DNA of 64,000 nt from Aphrophora alni (lineage: Eukaryota; Arthropoda; Insecta; Hemiptera; Aphrophoridae): positions 118,239,362 to 118,303,361 of the forward strand of contig OY740765.1 in NCBI GenBank assembly GCA_963513935.1, in the 5' to 3' direction. Position 1 is the first letter of the stretch, and each line of letters starts with the position of its first letter. The notes beneath the pieces are model-generated. The model saw nothing but the letters and a program-made list of their open reading frames with translations. It searched no databases and had not been told where the DNA came from. The translations under genes were made by a program, and so were the position numbers. Of the stretch, positions 48,701 to 52,430 are shown piece after piece.

Positions 48701-48937
48701 GCATTTTGATTTTGATTGCTGTTTATTATGTTTATTAAAATATAATTAAACTAATTATTTTTTTAATTCCAGAAAGAAAGAAAAGAAAAGAATGCTGCCA
48801 AGCCCGAACGACGGCCTTTTGATCGTAATGTTGATTTACAAGTAAACAGATTTGATGAAGCACAGCGTAAAGCAATCTACAAGAAAGCTCAGTTGCTAGA
48901 TGCAAGATTTTCGAGTGGAGAAAGTAAATTTCTCTAA
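12447..48937 (+). CDS. GPALPP1: GPALPP1 orthologue (GPALPP motifs / DUF3752), four spliced exons
   Basis: Spliced gene of about 420 codons: exons 12447-13205, 35478-35663, 40016-40168 and 48773-48937 (stop TAA). The protein opens with a charged K/R/D/E-rich segment. Five motifs follow at roughly residues 138, 154, 174, 195 and 219: GPSLPPGF, GPVLPPKF, GPALPPMF, APALPPKF and GPVPEGF. The DUF3752-type C-terminus includes SWMLELPPEKS, SSWTDTP, LLEIHQKK, RRPFDRNVDLQVNRFDEAQ and a final KFL. The order and motifs match animal GPALPP1; the human protein is about 340 residues, and the extra length here lies mostly in the N-terminal part. Its molecular role is poorly defined; a nuclear function is likely but not shown by the sequence. 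The ATG follows a TTGTTGTTGCAG acceptor, so a 5' UTR exon must lie upstream and was not located. Introns are 22.3, 4.4 and 8.6 kb and are loaded with transposons. Confidence 0.93.
13750..14190. mobile_element. pogo/Tigger-like MITE
   Basis: 441 bp with TIRs CAGTAGAACCCCTCTAATCC and GGATTAGAGGGGTTCTTCTG, flanked by TA on both sides. It has no ORF. The terminus is the typical pogo/Tigger type. Confidence 0.8.
14193..15966. other. Intron 1 DNA without recognised features
   Basis: AT-rich; ORFs at 14853-15345 and 15448-15654 show no family resemblance and are treated as chance. Confidence 0.35.
15973..16165 (+). repeat. Left terminal inverted repeat of the Polinton-type element
   Basis: About 193 bp, matching the reverse complement of 25919-26111 with a few mismatches. 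It contains four perfect TGACGTCA palindromes at 16037, 16051, 16077 and 16118, and a GC-rich outer part (ACCGGGGGAATTCCC) unlike the surrounding AT-rich intron. Confidence 0.9.
16190..16640. repeat. Subterminal tandem repeats in the left arm
   Basis: Imperfect direct repeats share the phrases GTGACGTGCTATTCTATTG (copies near 16242, 16368, 16452 and 16549), GTATGTTACAATGATGTCAC and TTTATTATGTTTTT-CGTATCTGTGGC. The half-site TGACG recurs throughout, continuing the CRE-like theme of the TIR. No ORF lies here. Confidence 0.75.
16771..17340 (+). pseudogene. SOCS-box-like gene, left copy (frameshifted)
   Basis: The first frame (16771-16956) encodes an N-terminal segment with SLFQLCLVKVC followed by LELPVTVQKYLKT. 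This resembles a SOCS box: SLxxLC for Elongin B/C binding, then an LPLPxxLxxYL-like end. The second frame (from about 16945 to 17282) carries two CxxC pairs (FLCRECI and WCDKC), possibly a zinc site. A shift near 16945, at a TATA-rich stretch, separates them, and further homology runs on past 17282 in another frame. A near-identical gene sits inverted at 23057-23672. Proteins with SOCS boxes recruit cullin ubiquitin ligases; that role here is inference from a short motif. Confidence 0.55.
17390..17610 (+). repeat. Internal direct repeat of the Polinton-type element
   Basis: Two ~115-bp units share AAAGTTAATTAAGAACTTGTAA followed by TTGCAT or CGCATA, ACATTGCATCAGAT, and ATAACCTTGT. A third diverged copy lies at about 21855-21960 near the right-arm genes. 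They are non-coding and intergenic. Confidence 0.6.
17790..17796 (+). promoter_or_regulatory. TATA box of the dUTPase transcription unit
   Basis: TATATAA lies about 360 bp before the dUTPase ATG and about 170 bp before a good splice donor (AATAG|GTGAGTTAA at 17969/17970). This fits a short untranslated leader exon starting near 17820. The start site is inferred, not seen. Confidence 0.5.
17970..18151 (+). other. Predicted leader intron before the dUTPase ORF
   Basis: Donor G|GTGAGTTAAT at 17970 and acceptor TTTGGTCTTTCAG ending at 18151 bound a 182-nt intron whose 3' exon begins TCATGAATC, the dUTPase start. A second acceptor, AAATTTTTTCAG ending at 18613, directly precedes the ATG of the next gene (18616). 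One leader could therefore be spliced to either ORF. Confidence 0.55.
18154..18594 (+). CDS. dUTPase (deoxyuridine 5'-triphosphate nucleotidohydrolase)
   Basis: Intact 146-codon ORF with all five motifs of the trimeric dUTPase family in order: AGFDLRSA (I), PRSGLA (II), GVIDKDYTGNI (III), KGDKLAQLI (IV) and the C-terminal DDLGFGSTDKK (V). The enzyme converts dUTP to dUMP and PPi, keeping uracil out of DNA; many DNA viruses carry it. The start at 18154 is preferred over the in-frame ATG at 18136 because a strong splice acceptor (GGTCTTTCAG) lies between them. It is the best preserved gene of the element and lacks introns within the coding part. Another ORF follows 21 nt after the stop. Confidence 0.93.
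   Translation: MNQQPILGFRKLTANAFTPEKGTANTAGFDLRSAYDYIVPKLNRKLIKTDLAISLPKNCYGRIAPRSGLALNYFIDVGAGVIDKDYTGNIQIILFNHSCEDFVVKKGDKLAQLICEVILYPKLEEFFCELPVPERDDLGFGSTDKK
18616..19620 (+). pseudogene. Unknown element protein with Ser/Asp-rich segment (broken)
   Basis: The ORF starts MSSQQPSGEIVYVACT directly after a TTTTTTCAG acceptor. It is interrupted by an in-frame TGA at 18799 and continues in the same frame to about 19120. A shift at an A-run then moves the better frame to one encoding a basic stretch followed by a serine run and a SDDDDCDDDND acidic tail (to about 19271). Later frames encode a basic region (to 19539) and a short helical tail ending near 19618. An AATAAA at 19700 may end the transcript. 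No family was recognised; the acidic Ser/Asp tail could fit a DNA- or core-associated protein, but this is a guess. Confidence 0.5.
19766..20222 (+). pseudogene. N-terminal remnant of Polinton protein-primed DNA polymerase gene
   Basis: The remnant begins MNHFVQVKYAFRGKLKT and, after several stops, keeps a recognisable block near 20071-20225: EGKGSG, one stop where a Trp codon would be expected, then SRYNPLSASSFIPI and NNIPCFF. The KGSGW...YNPLxxSSYIxLP arrangement is what I know from the N-terminal region of Polinton/adintovirus PolB ORFs. Everything beyond it, including the exonuclease and polymerase domains (normally several kb), is gone. The remnant abuts the 3' end of the integrase gene on the other strand, which marks an internal deletion. 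Confidence 0.6.
20296..21217 (-). pseudogene. Polinton-type integrase (rve core plus chromodomain), late frameshift
   Basis: The main frame (21217 to 20453, 254 codons) is a retroviral-like integrase core. The D-D-E residues lie in YQADLVEM, LQTDEGTDFY and ASIVERLNRTLKG, about 35-38 residues apart for the last two. A C-terminal domain with RFQEGNKVKISRYK follows. A frameshift near 20465 moves the chromodomain (KGGFYQEEL, then VRWLGFDKSKDSWI, stop 20296) into another frame. Core plus chromodomain is the layout of Maverick/Polinton integrases. The enzyme would insert the element and make the 6-bp duplication. The ORF lacks the usual extended N-terminal zinc-binding part, so the start may be further truncated. 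Confidence 0.85.
21316..21745 (-). pseudogene. BIR-domain (IAP-like) gene, two BIR repeats, first one decayed
   Basis: The intact part (21534-21316, 72 codons) is a BIR: FATWPKLYPSIDKMVQTGFYY, then CIECGVTLGDW and an H...C pair (LEHKKASPDC) supply the CxxC-H-C zinc ligands. Upstream, at about 21740-21590 in another frame, a second BIR-like stretch is seen (LAESGFYRSKLLDNLKCYGC and a later NPDCV). No RING follows. BIR proteins of baculoviruses and insects block caspases; that role is established for the family and only inferred here. It lies between the integrase and the orphan ORFs, all leftward. Confidence 0.75.
21932..22291 (-). CDS. Orphan ORF with C-terminal Cys pairs
   Basis: 119 codons, not recognised. 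The middle is amphipathic and helical-looking (EAVNLAIKECITKGYKG, LPKEFIINHFENVENIF). The end has LNCLQCSDH and DCIYCMQN, two CxxC pairs that could bind zinc. It lies in line with its neighbours in the leftward gene block, about 75 nt from the next ORF. Confidence 0.5.
   Translation of the reverse strand: MFEHNSKNCAYINANVLLQWWKLEKLVEDRIEAVNLAIKECITKGYKGMQEELIKYLPKEFIINHFENVENIFNKLPLQLKKDIDVLNCLQCSDHNFFNLSNIPFEMKKKDCIYCMQNI
22366..22701 (-). CDS. Short conserved protein, possible RNase H-fold/exonuclease-like N-terminus
   Basis: 111 codons beginning MEFVVDFQGFKNPNNEFIVK. The hydrophobic strand - D - QGF - strand pattern resembles an RNase H-fold start, and I associate this sequence type with uncharacterised proteins in insect mobile elements. 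Later parts include PPYGFSQILISLQKQVIWL and ISGTVYVKGSEKQKYL. The ORF is intact and complete. The function is not established; no catalytic set beyond the first Asp can be assigned. Confidence 0.5.
   Translation of the reverse strand: MEFVVDFQGFKNPNNEFIVKELAILSTNDDVYELQLFQPPYGFSQILISLQKQVIWLETQYHGLRWDSGVKPYCDLKDLFRNISISGTVYVKGSEKQKYLSTLLSDFNVSI
22716..23021 (-). CDS. Orphan Cys-rich ORF
   Basis: 101 codons with nine cysteines: NLCSCGKTR, TMCDWSDPLCI, DTCLCDLFENC and HSCTD. No signal peptide or known domain was recognised. It ends 15 nt before the start of the next ORF (22701), which suggests shared transcription. A zinc-binding or host-targeting role is possible but not supported by any specific motif. 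Confidence 0.45.
   Translation of the reverse strand: MLSAQEKLNGILIHPNLCSCGKTRAHFYIDKAQTYITNYGLSNFVPKTGHYTMCDWSDPLCIEGPDTCLCDLFENCIQSALNELGRNHSCTDSIKGKSSDI
23057..23672 (-). pseudogene. SOCS-box-like gene, right copy (inverted duplicate, frameshifted)
   Basis: Three frame pieces (23672-23484, 23463-23266 and 23254-23057) match the left copy at 16771-17282 almost residue for residue: SLFQLCSEKVCGQVKRF, LELPATIQKYLKT, FLCRECI and WCDICVISPLFKIF. This copy also keeps a longer C-terminal end (IIELKQLADKNACF). A (TA)n run at 23492-23511 sits at the first frame break, the same place as the break in the left copy. The two copies form a ~600-bp inverted duplication 5.7 kb apart. Confidence 0.55.
23762..23955 (-). 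pseudogene. C-terminal fragment of an unidentified element gene
   Basis: An open stretch of about 64 codons on the minus strand reads VLEYDEFLNSLVK, then SIFGIECLKKPSAY and LKYLVSTLDKQLQS before a TAG stop. It overlaps the end of the metalloproteinase frame and lacks an N-terminus, so it looks like the tail of a gene whose start was deleted. No family was recognised. Confidence 0.35.
23940..25321 (-). pseudogene. Matrix metalloproteinase with signal peptide and hemopexin-like tail (one frameshift, one stop)
   Basis: The first frame (25321-24884) starts with a hydrophobic signal peptide (MIFIFLLLPVFVKTEN), a propeptide with a PRCG cysteine switch (KTPRCGLQDD), and the start of the catalytic domain. 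After a frameshift near 24920 the next frame (24941-24324) has the zinc motif HEIGHTLGILHS and a downstream IMFPYY Met-turn. A T/S-rich linker and the start of a hemopexin-like region follow. An in-frame TAG at 24321 precedes further hemopexin-like sequence (to 23940). MMPs cleave extracellular matrix; baculoviruses and other insect viruses encode them. No furin cleavage site was seen. It is the outermost right-arm gene, about 600 bp from the TIR. Confidence 0.85.
25322..25654. other. Spacer between metalloproteinase gene and right terminal repeats
   Basis: AT-rich, with no convincing ORF. It probably holds the promoter of the leftward metalloproteinase gene. An ORF at 25513-25800 overlaps the repeat and is not supported. 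Confidence 0.4.
25655..25918 (-). repeat. Second, inner copy of the right terminal repeat
   Basis: A diverged tandem copy of the TIR inner half lies just inside the right TIR. The phrase ACCCACCGTTTAGAAGATACGTG and the block ending in TGACGTCAAAATGG both recur with a spacing of about 200 bp. Two more perfect TGACGTCA sites are at 25823 and 25836. The left arm has no equivalent. Confidence 0.8.
25919..26111 (-). repeat. Right terminal inverted repeat of the Polinton-type element
   Basis: Inverted partner of 15973-16165. Perfect TGACGTCA sites remain at 25959 and 26026; two others are mutated (GACTTCA, GATGTCA). It ends CCTTACTACT, followed by the target duplication AATGTC. Confidence 0.9.
26118..26940. 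other. Intron 1 DNA between Polinton and GC-richer island
   Basis: No supported gene. A short GC-rich stretch at 26800-26900 and a G run at 26928-26938 are present. Confidence 0.35.
26950..27260 (-). pseudogene. Possible LINE gag (zinc-knuckle) relic
   Basis: GC-rich island in AT-rich surroundings. Minus-strand frames contain VAQCHNYRGSR and a CTSCGRD stretch that could be decayed CCHC knuckles of a LINE ORF1, but the frame is broken and the match is weak. Three overlapping ORFs cover it on both strands, and none is convincing as a gene. Confidence 0.25.
27261..28330. other. Intron 1 DNA without recognised features
   Basis: AT-rich, no gene seen. Confidence 0.35.
28338..28480. repeat. GC-rich subterminal-type repeat after TTAA, possible piggyBac-like end
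   Basis: TTAACACTTTGAAGCC is followed by repeated AAGCCCGAGTATA units, one forming the palindrome AGCCCGAGTATACATCGGGCT. This resembles a piggyBac-type terminus with subterminal repeats, but no matching second end was found. Confidence 0.35.
28600..29612 (-). pseudogene. Helitron HUH Rep domain remnant
   Basis: Frames read ENAIALVRRF, FFITMTCNPDWPEI, then WLPHMHLLI (the HUH pair), a later VHEEAIYRKDAQ stretch, NPYFVKKFNCHKC, KYLYIYKGHD (catalytic Tyr region, altered) and PPEACWRLFG. Breaks at 29159, 28835 and 28780. HUH Rep nicks and joins single strands in rolling-circle transposition. It is inactive here. Confidence 0.8.
29613..30156 (+). mobile_element. Penelope-like element 3' fragment inside the Helitron
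   Basis: Flanked by a 12-bp direct repeat ATAATCTTTTCT (29601-29612 and 30157-30168). The plus-strand frame (29690-29935) reads SFSNHLKNHALTDF, then FEILHMNVKSRKLNVLEILE and ending SPLLQPLF. This is the C-terminal region following the GIY-YIG domain in Penelope-like elements. Its ends carry inverted copies of AAATAAAACACAATTTTT (near 29660 and 30139). The reverse transcriptase is absent, so this is a 5'-truncated insertion. It post-dates the Helitron. Confidence 0.7.
30157..31083 (-). pseudogene. Helitron middle region (Helitron_like_N), frameshifted
   Basis: Frames 31083-30874, 30992-30378 and 30402-30154 read GIYTYIANGQVYHKI, then NPFARGYMKMREVA, VVTLNADQSFPDN, PLTYPLFFPKGTFGYSP and MTRLELARYRIAFRPH. 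This is the conserved order found before the Rep domain of Helitrons. Frameshifts near 30990 and 30390 break it. Confidence 0.8.
31084..32388 (-). pseudogene. Helitron N-terminal region with R-E-rich repeats
   Basis: Two frames in register (32388-31903 and 31899-31084) are separated by one in-frame TAA at 31900-31902. The second part consists of about seven units built on MRQRNSQQRNEETPEERSQ plus RLND. A basic coiled stretch follows (EERSRRLENLR-like, RRNARRQRRLL) and then a Cys/His zinc-like segment (SCVHCGALHFPEKR). Such repeats are common at the N-terminus of insect Helitron proteins; their function is unknown. The plus-strand ORFs here are mirror images of the repeat. Confidence 0.8.
32391..33420. 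other. Region upstream of the Helitron N-terminus, possible promoter-like motifs
   Basis: AT-rich with homopolymer runs. At 33371-33396 an ATTGG (inverted CCAAT) and GTTGTCAAGGCAAC (close to an RFX X-box) occur near each other in locally GC-richer DNA. The ORF at 33145-33423 has no recognisable product. Confidence 0.3.
33428..34310 (+). repeat. RTE-like LINE/SINE 3'-tail repeats with (ACAT)n
   Basis: A ~130-bp unit (TAGACATATCAAT-TGGGTTTTCTTAAATTAGGCCTAAG...) occurs at 33428-33560 and 33770-33900. A second unit (TCTCGAAATTTTGACCAAGTCCATTGGATT..., ending (CATA)n and ATTCCTTGCTC-TTTAATAGAA) occurs at about 33905-34060 and 34140-34305. The tetranucleotide tail and preceding phrase look like RTE-type 3' ends. 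No ORF. Confidence 0.55.
34311..35477. other. End of intron 1, no recognised features
   Basis: AT-rich, no gene or transposon end recognised until the exon 2 acceptor. Confidence 0.4.
35478..35663 (+). CDS. GPALPP1: GPALPP1 coding exon 2
   Basis: 62 codons between a TTTTAATTTTAG acceptor and an AAG|GTAACA donor, phase 0 at both ends. It encodes the start of the DUF3752-type region (WMLELPPEKS, GLGSRSFRRREGPDMSDRS, WTDTPEM). It is too short to stand out as an ORF and was found by its conserved motifs. Confidence 0.92.
35955..36180 (+). mobile_element. tRNA-derived SINE
   Basis: Box A TGGTCTAGTGATTAGGG (35967-35983) and box B GGTTCAATCAC (36009-36019) are about 40 bp apart inside a tRNA-like head (CCCCCGGCTGGTC...GTTGGGGC). 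A tRNA-unrelated body with AAGCGTAGAACAACGGTC follows. It is in sense orientation in intron 2. Confidence 0.75.
36181..37070. other. Intron 2 DNA with TA microsatellite
   Basis: No gene. (TA)n at 36876-36906. The ORF at 36332-36535 is unrecognised. Confidence 0.35.
37080..37670 (+). repeat. Degenerate tandem repeat, ~130-bp units
   Basis: About five diverged units share GCCAAATACTTGCAC, AGCA-AC-CTCACA, AAACCTTTATTACTAATTAAC, and GTAAATACGATAAAAGTATT followed by GTGTTAGTTATTTTAGTG. Non-coding. Confidence 0.65.
38854..39200. mobile_element. Small MITE
   Basis: GACTATCCTTATGGATT at 38854 and its inverse AATCCATAAGGATAGT at 39185-39200 bound ~350 bp of AT-rich non-coding DNA. Confidence 0.45.
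39401..39699. mobile_element. MITE with AAAATAAACTTCAGATAGAA termini
   Basis: Inverted termini AAAATAAACTTCAGATAGAA and CTTCTATCTGAAGTTTATTTT lie 299 bp apart and the centre is non-coding. A (TA)n run (39728-39782) follows. Confidence 0.6.
39790..39910 (+). mobile_element. Penelope-like 3' end fragment
   Basis: The stretch ACTGACGAAATCGTGGCCGGCAGACAATAAATTGTAGAATTTTAC resembles the 3' end of the Penelope-like insertion at 30080-30150 (ACTGGCGAAACCATGGTCGGC...AATAAATTATAGAATTTAC). Confidence 0.5.
40016..40168 (+). CDS. GPALPP1: GPALPP1 coding exon 3
   Basis: 51 codons between a TTCTTATTTTAG acceptor and an AAG|GTAAAA donor. It encodes a basic helical-looking stretch (DVAMEQQLAG, SSKHRVKSLLEIHQKKRKK) typical of the GPALPP1 C-terminal domain. 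Confidence 0.92.
40250..40970 (-). pseudogene. Mariner/IS630-type transposase relic
   Basis: Minus-strand frames near 40960-40850 read SATLLKSPNKPNSLRKVAS then GIPKSKVY, an HTH typical of IS630/mariner-like transposases. A terminus-like GGTGTCC-ACTTATCTGGATAACC lies at 40264-40286. Heavily decayed. Confidence 0.4.
40971..41944. other. Intron 3 DNA without recognised features
   Basis: AT-rich, no gene seen. Confidence 0.35.
41945..46015 (-). mobile_element. LOA/I-type non-LTR retrotransposon (LINE), nearly full ORF2
   Basis: A clearly GC-richer 4-kb block in AT-rich intron 3. It contains a complete but broken ORF2 and a short ORF1-like piece (about 45765-45615, starting MDPNNRTKMENMEV). Its 3' end lies near a TAATAATAA stretch at about 41945. 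RT plus RNase H in one ORF2 places it in the I/LOA/R1-like group; the exact clade is not certain. The element has little decay beyond one stop and one frameshift, so the insertion is fairly recent. Confidence 0.85.
42026..45626 (-). pseudogene. LINE ORF2: endonuclease, reverse transcriptase, RNase H, zinc knuckle
   Basis: The first frame (45626-43905) starts MECVQVNLHHAKAASATLC. An APE-type endonuclease follows (LILGVDANAHNTIWGS, EVLDLTLVS and SFSDHFMI), then the RT start (FKAPGPDGVFPVLIQ, YRPISLSSFMLKTMEKL and YQFAYQKGKST). A TAG stop at 43902 and a frameshift near 43870 interrupt. The second frame (43879-42026) has TTRGCPQGGVISPLLW, the active site GYADDITITV, RNase H (WFTDGSKMEGG, MSDSQAALKAL, VPGHEGIAGNEEAD) and CRYCGEEVERMEHIIMECP. 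It would copy element RNA into the genome by target-primed reverse transcription; inactive in this copy. Confidence 0.9.
46016..47140. other. Intron 3 DNA with a possible piggyBac-like N-terminal relic
   Basis: At 46442-46560 (+) a start MPNPDDPEFDQ and an acidic stretch FHNLEEEAEDI resemble the acidic N-terminus of piggyBac transposases, but no TTAA-flanked ends were found. Otherwise nothing recognised. Confidence 0.25.
47150..48010 (-). pseudogene. mariner transposase remnant
   Basis: The minus strand shows the N-terminal HTH (SDELVQKIDDNVRENRRFT then ISELSEQF, 47965-47885) and a decayed C-terminal block (HAHKDEKIRSLEEVL, near 47430). The left end at 47152 has a TIR-like GGAGGGCCGTTTAGAAAGTAACC. 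The middle is deleted. Confidence 0.65.
48011..48772. other. End of intron 3, hairpin at 48090-48135
   Basis: ATGTCCGTAATGTTA and TAACATTGGACAT form an imperfect hairpin that could mark a repeat end. No gene. The exon 4 acceptor closes the intron. Confidence 0.35.
48773..48937 (+). CDS. GPALPP1: GPALPP1 terminal coding exon
   Basis: 54 codons plus TAA after a TTTTTTAATTCCAG acceptor. It contains the most conserved block of the family (RRPFDRNVDLQVNRFDEAQ, then KKAQLLDARFSSG and a terminal KFL). An AATAAATAAA stretch near 49243 is a candidate polyadenylation signal. Confidence 0.93.
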   Translation, partial: KERKEKNAAKPERRPFDRNVDLQVNRFDEAQRKAIYKKAQLLDARFSSGESKFL

Positions 48938-50200
48938 GCTATGAATGATATTTTGTGTTCTGTAATTATACTGTGTAGCAAATGTACAAGCATCATTAAC
49001 TAAGAAATGTTATGAAAAGAAAAACTTACTCTTTCCCTAATAGGACTAGGGGGGAGGGTGCTGCCTTTCCCATGCTTTTAAAATTATTCAACTCCTGCAG
49101 TACATTCAGGACCATCCCTAGGGGGAGAGGGTGCCACCAGGCGGCTTGAGGTCTTAAAACCAATAGATATACGAATATAAGTGTTAAATTTTGAAACCGA
49201 AAAATATTCATTTAATTAATCATCTTTAACGCGAGACACTGCCATAATAAATAAATGTTAATTTTAGGTGAAGCAGTGCTTGGCTTTGCAGCACCTGGGT
49301 GAATTGCCACTTTGTCTTTATCAATTAAACATCAGTTGTATTTCATAGAATGTAAATTGATAAATACAAAGTCTTGCGTTTATCATGTAAGGTGTAGCCT
49401 GGTCTTTCATAAAATGTACATTAGGGGAAGTTGCAGGTGGGAGGAGAAACCACTACTGCTGATTCTCATAAAGACATTCAGCTCTATTCCGCTGTCAACT
49501 TTTGTCATATTGCCATCTCGTCTTATCATCTGTCATTTTTGTTTTGTTTACGAACAATTTGACAAACTTTCTAACCAGAAATTATATAAATTTAAAAATA
49601 TTTATTATTTTCAAACAAATGAATAGCTTTTCAATTTTGTTTAAAACTGGTATGTAGGTTCAGATTTACAAACAACTAGACAAATTTGCTAACCAGAAAA
49701 AATATTATATATATATTTCAAAATGGCAGCAAATTTCAAAAATGTTTAGTTTTTAAAAACTTTTTAATACTAGGATTGATTTTTATTAAATTTAATATTT
49801 AAGCTCCTATTCGTTAAATTAATAGTGCCTCCATTCTCGGCATCTTGTTTCATAAAGCAATACACATTTGATATGATTTCGCAAGATTGATTATAGAGAA
49901 CTTTACCCCCACCAGTTTTCTTCCTGATGTTTTCACCTTCCATCACAACACAACAAACCCATGTTTTTGAAATGGATGTAAACTACGAAAAGGACAGTAC
50001 AAAACTCACTCTCAGACTGAGCTCAGTGTTTCACCCACTACACCAAGCGTCCCAAAGATGACTGCACATCTCAATAATAGAGATCAAGCTAAATCTTACG
50101 AAGTGTACAAAAATTAGGGTTATGGCTGGTTTTAAAAATGGAATTCTGCAGGAAGGCTTTCAAAGTCTTTGAAATGATATATTTAGTATTTTTAAATTTT
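48938..50200. other. 3' flank of GPALPP1
   Basis: Probable 3' UTR, then intergenic DNA. No other gene seen; the ORF at 49312-49626 is unrecognised. Confidence 0.4.
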
Positions 50201-50234
50201 TATTATTATACATTTTTCGGACATTTGCCATCAT

Positions 50235-50300
50235 TTGTGTGTTAAAAATTCAAAACACGATGTTTCGGGAATAAGAATCAATTCCCGTTATCAAGTGATT
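50235..50300 (-). mobile_element. Penelope-like terminus, hammerhead-like but degenerate
   Basis: On the minus strand CTTGATAA, CGGGAAT...ATTCCCG (stem) and GAAAC follow in hammerhead order, but the CUGANGA box is altered. Confidence 0.35.
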
Positions 50301-51480
50301 AAAAACTAAAGAAACATGAAACTAGAAACTAAGCCTATGTGAGAAGTAAAATTAAATAAGAATACCACCAACTTTAATATCTAATCATGCATCTCAGAGC
50401 TGAAACTGAGAAGTCAAAAAACACAATCACAGTAAACACAAATAACTTCAAACAGCGAGTAATATTATTCTTGTAACTATACAATAATAGTCTTTACCAC
50501 AGTTGAATTATAATTACATAGGTTTAGAAATGATTTGATATTTTTAATATTGTTTTATATCTTGTGTAAAATATATACTGTAGTAGGAAAGTTTTATTGT
50601 ATGTTTATATTTTACCCTATCTTGGTTTTATCTATTGTTATTCTATGATTAAACAATAAATAGATTTTTATTCTACTTCATTATTTTAGGCAGTGCCCAG
50701 CCTTAGTTATTTGGTCACATGCTAACCAGTAAAGACAGATCAGTCTGTGTCTTGGGCATCTTTGTGTCATATACTATATGGTCCACGGCTGGCGAATGTT
50801 CAACACTCATAGTTTTGTGCTTAGAAAAGAGAACATATAAGACATGAGGGACAAAAGAATTCCAGTGTGATGGAAATGTGAAGCAAGTAAGTCTTCGTGT
50901 GGAAGATGGCTATGTCGATTGCTCGAAAAAGATGTTTTTGAATGAGACCGTTGCTTACCACAGTGGCCCAGCTTTTGTAGCTCGAGATGTTTAAGAGATT
51001 CTATGTCATTCATTTGCTTGTTGCAATCTTGATCTGATCTTTAACCGATTGTATAGTTTGTGGCACCTTACTTTGCTCATTACATGGGTATTTTTACATG
51101 ACTGGCTCATGTCCCATCCTATGTTTACTTGATCAGTTATGCTTCTGCATTCTGTAGTAAGACTAAAGTCAGTTTCTTGTTGTTTGGTAGGTTTTATATT
51201 GTAGATTGTGAGTCGGTGAAGAATACTGCTTTCGTTGGTGGGTTTATTTTGGTGACCTTGTTAACTGTGGGATGTACTGTGGTCACTTCTTTATAATAGT
51301 TGATAAGAGGAGTTCCTATACTGAAATCTCCTTTGAAACAAGAGGCTATAATCTAATTCTAATCTAGACTATAATTAGCTAGTTGGAAAAATTATGGCCA
51401 TTGAGAATGGGTTTAGGAGTGATTTTCTACTTCTGTATCTTCTGAGTTTAGGCAGTTTACATGTTTATAGTCATGTTACT
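50301..51480. other. Intergenic DNA, possible decayed retroelement coding
   Basis: Minus-strand frames at about 51310-51180 read a protein-like FKGDFSIGTPLINYY, then TKINPPTKAVFFTDSQS, which hints at an RNase H (FTDS) block. Too broken to call. Confidence 0.25.
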
Positions 51481-52430
51481 AGCGTTTGTTGGGGGTTAAG
51501 GGATTTAGGACAAAAATCTCAGGGGGTTAGCAGTGGATGATAATCACATCTACATCCAAGGAAGCTACTCTCAGGACCACTGTGCACAAGTTAAAAGCCG
51601 CATCATGCTTGACCCTGCTTTAACCTGAAGGTCGATCAACATTCCCCAATTCTAGGTGTGAAGTGTCCTTAGGGTGATCCTAAGGTTAATTCGGTGCCGA
51701 TTGATGAATTGAACAAGGGTTATTATGCATCAAACGGAGCCTATGGAGGACCAGGCAACCCTTCATAGTAAATAGCCACTTTTTAGAAATAATGGATGAA
51801 CATTTATGGATTATACAAAATAAACAAACTAAAGTTATTGTGTGCTCAGACATTGCTATTGGTAATGAAACAGGAGCAACTTCAGTTGCTTCGGAATCAT
51901 GTGATAAGGTGGAGGGAAGGCCTATGAGCTATACCAAAACTGAAAACTGATAAAGGGGACATGATGCTAGAAGCAGACAATTCCTCTCAAGATACCACCT
52001 CGACTGATACAATTTAAAAATGAAGACAGATGAAAGTAAAATATACCAGAGCAGAAAAGAAAAAGAAGCTCTTGGAAAGACAACAGAACAGGGAATTGAA
52101 TGAAAACCTAAACTGTGGGGAAGAGATAAGAAGAAAAATAAATATACCTCTGCGGAGTGTACGATAAAAGCCAGCGGCTTAAAAAGAAGTCACTCAGATG
52201 GTAGTACCCTCACAGAGAGTGAAAGGAGAAAGCCTAAAACAGCAGAACTAAATATGCCTCCTAAAAGTAACTACAAAGAAATGATATCATCATATAAGAT
52301 GACTATTGTTCAAGTAGAATATCCAGACCAAAAACTGAACAAAAACACCTAGGTCAGATTGAAGATTTCCTATCCATGGAGTATGAAACTTTAGAACATG
52401 TAGAATATCCTCAATTCACCAATACCTATC

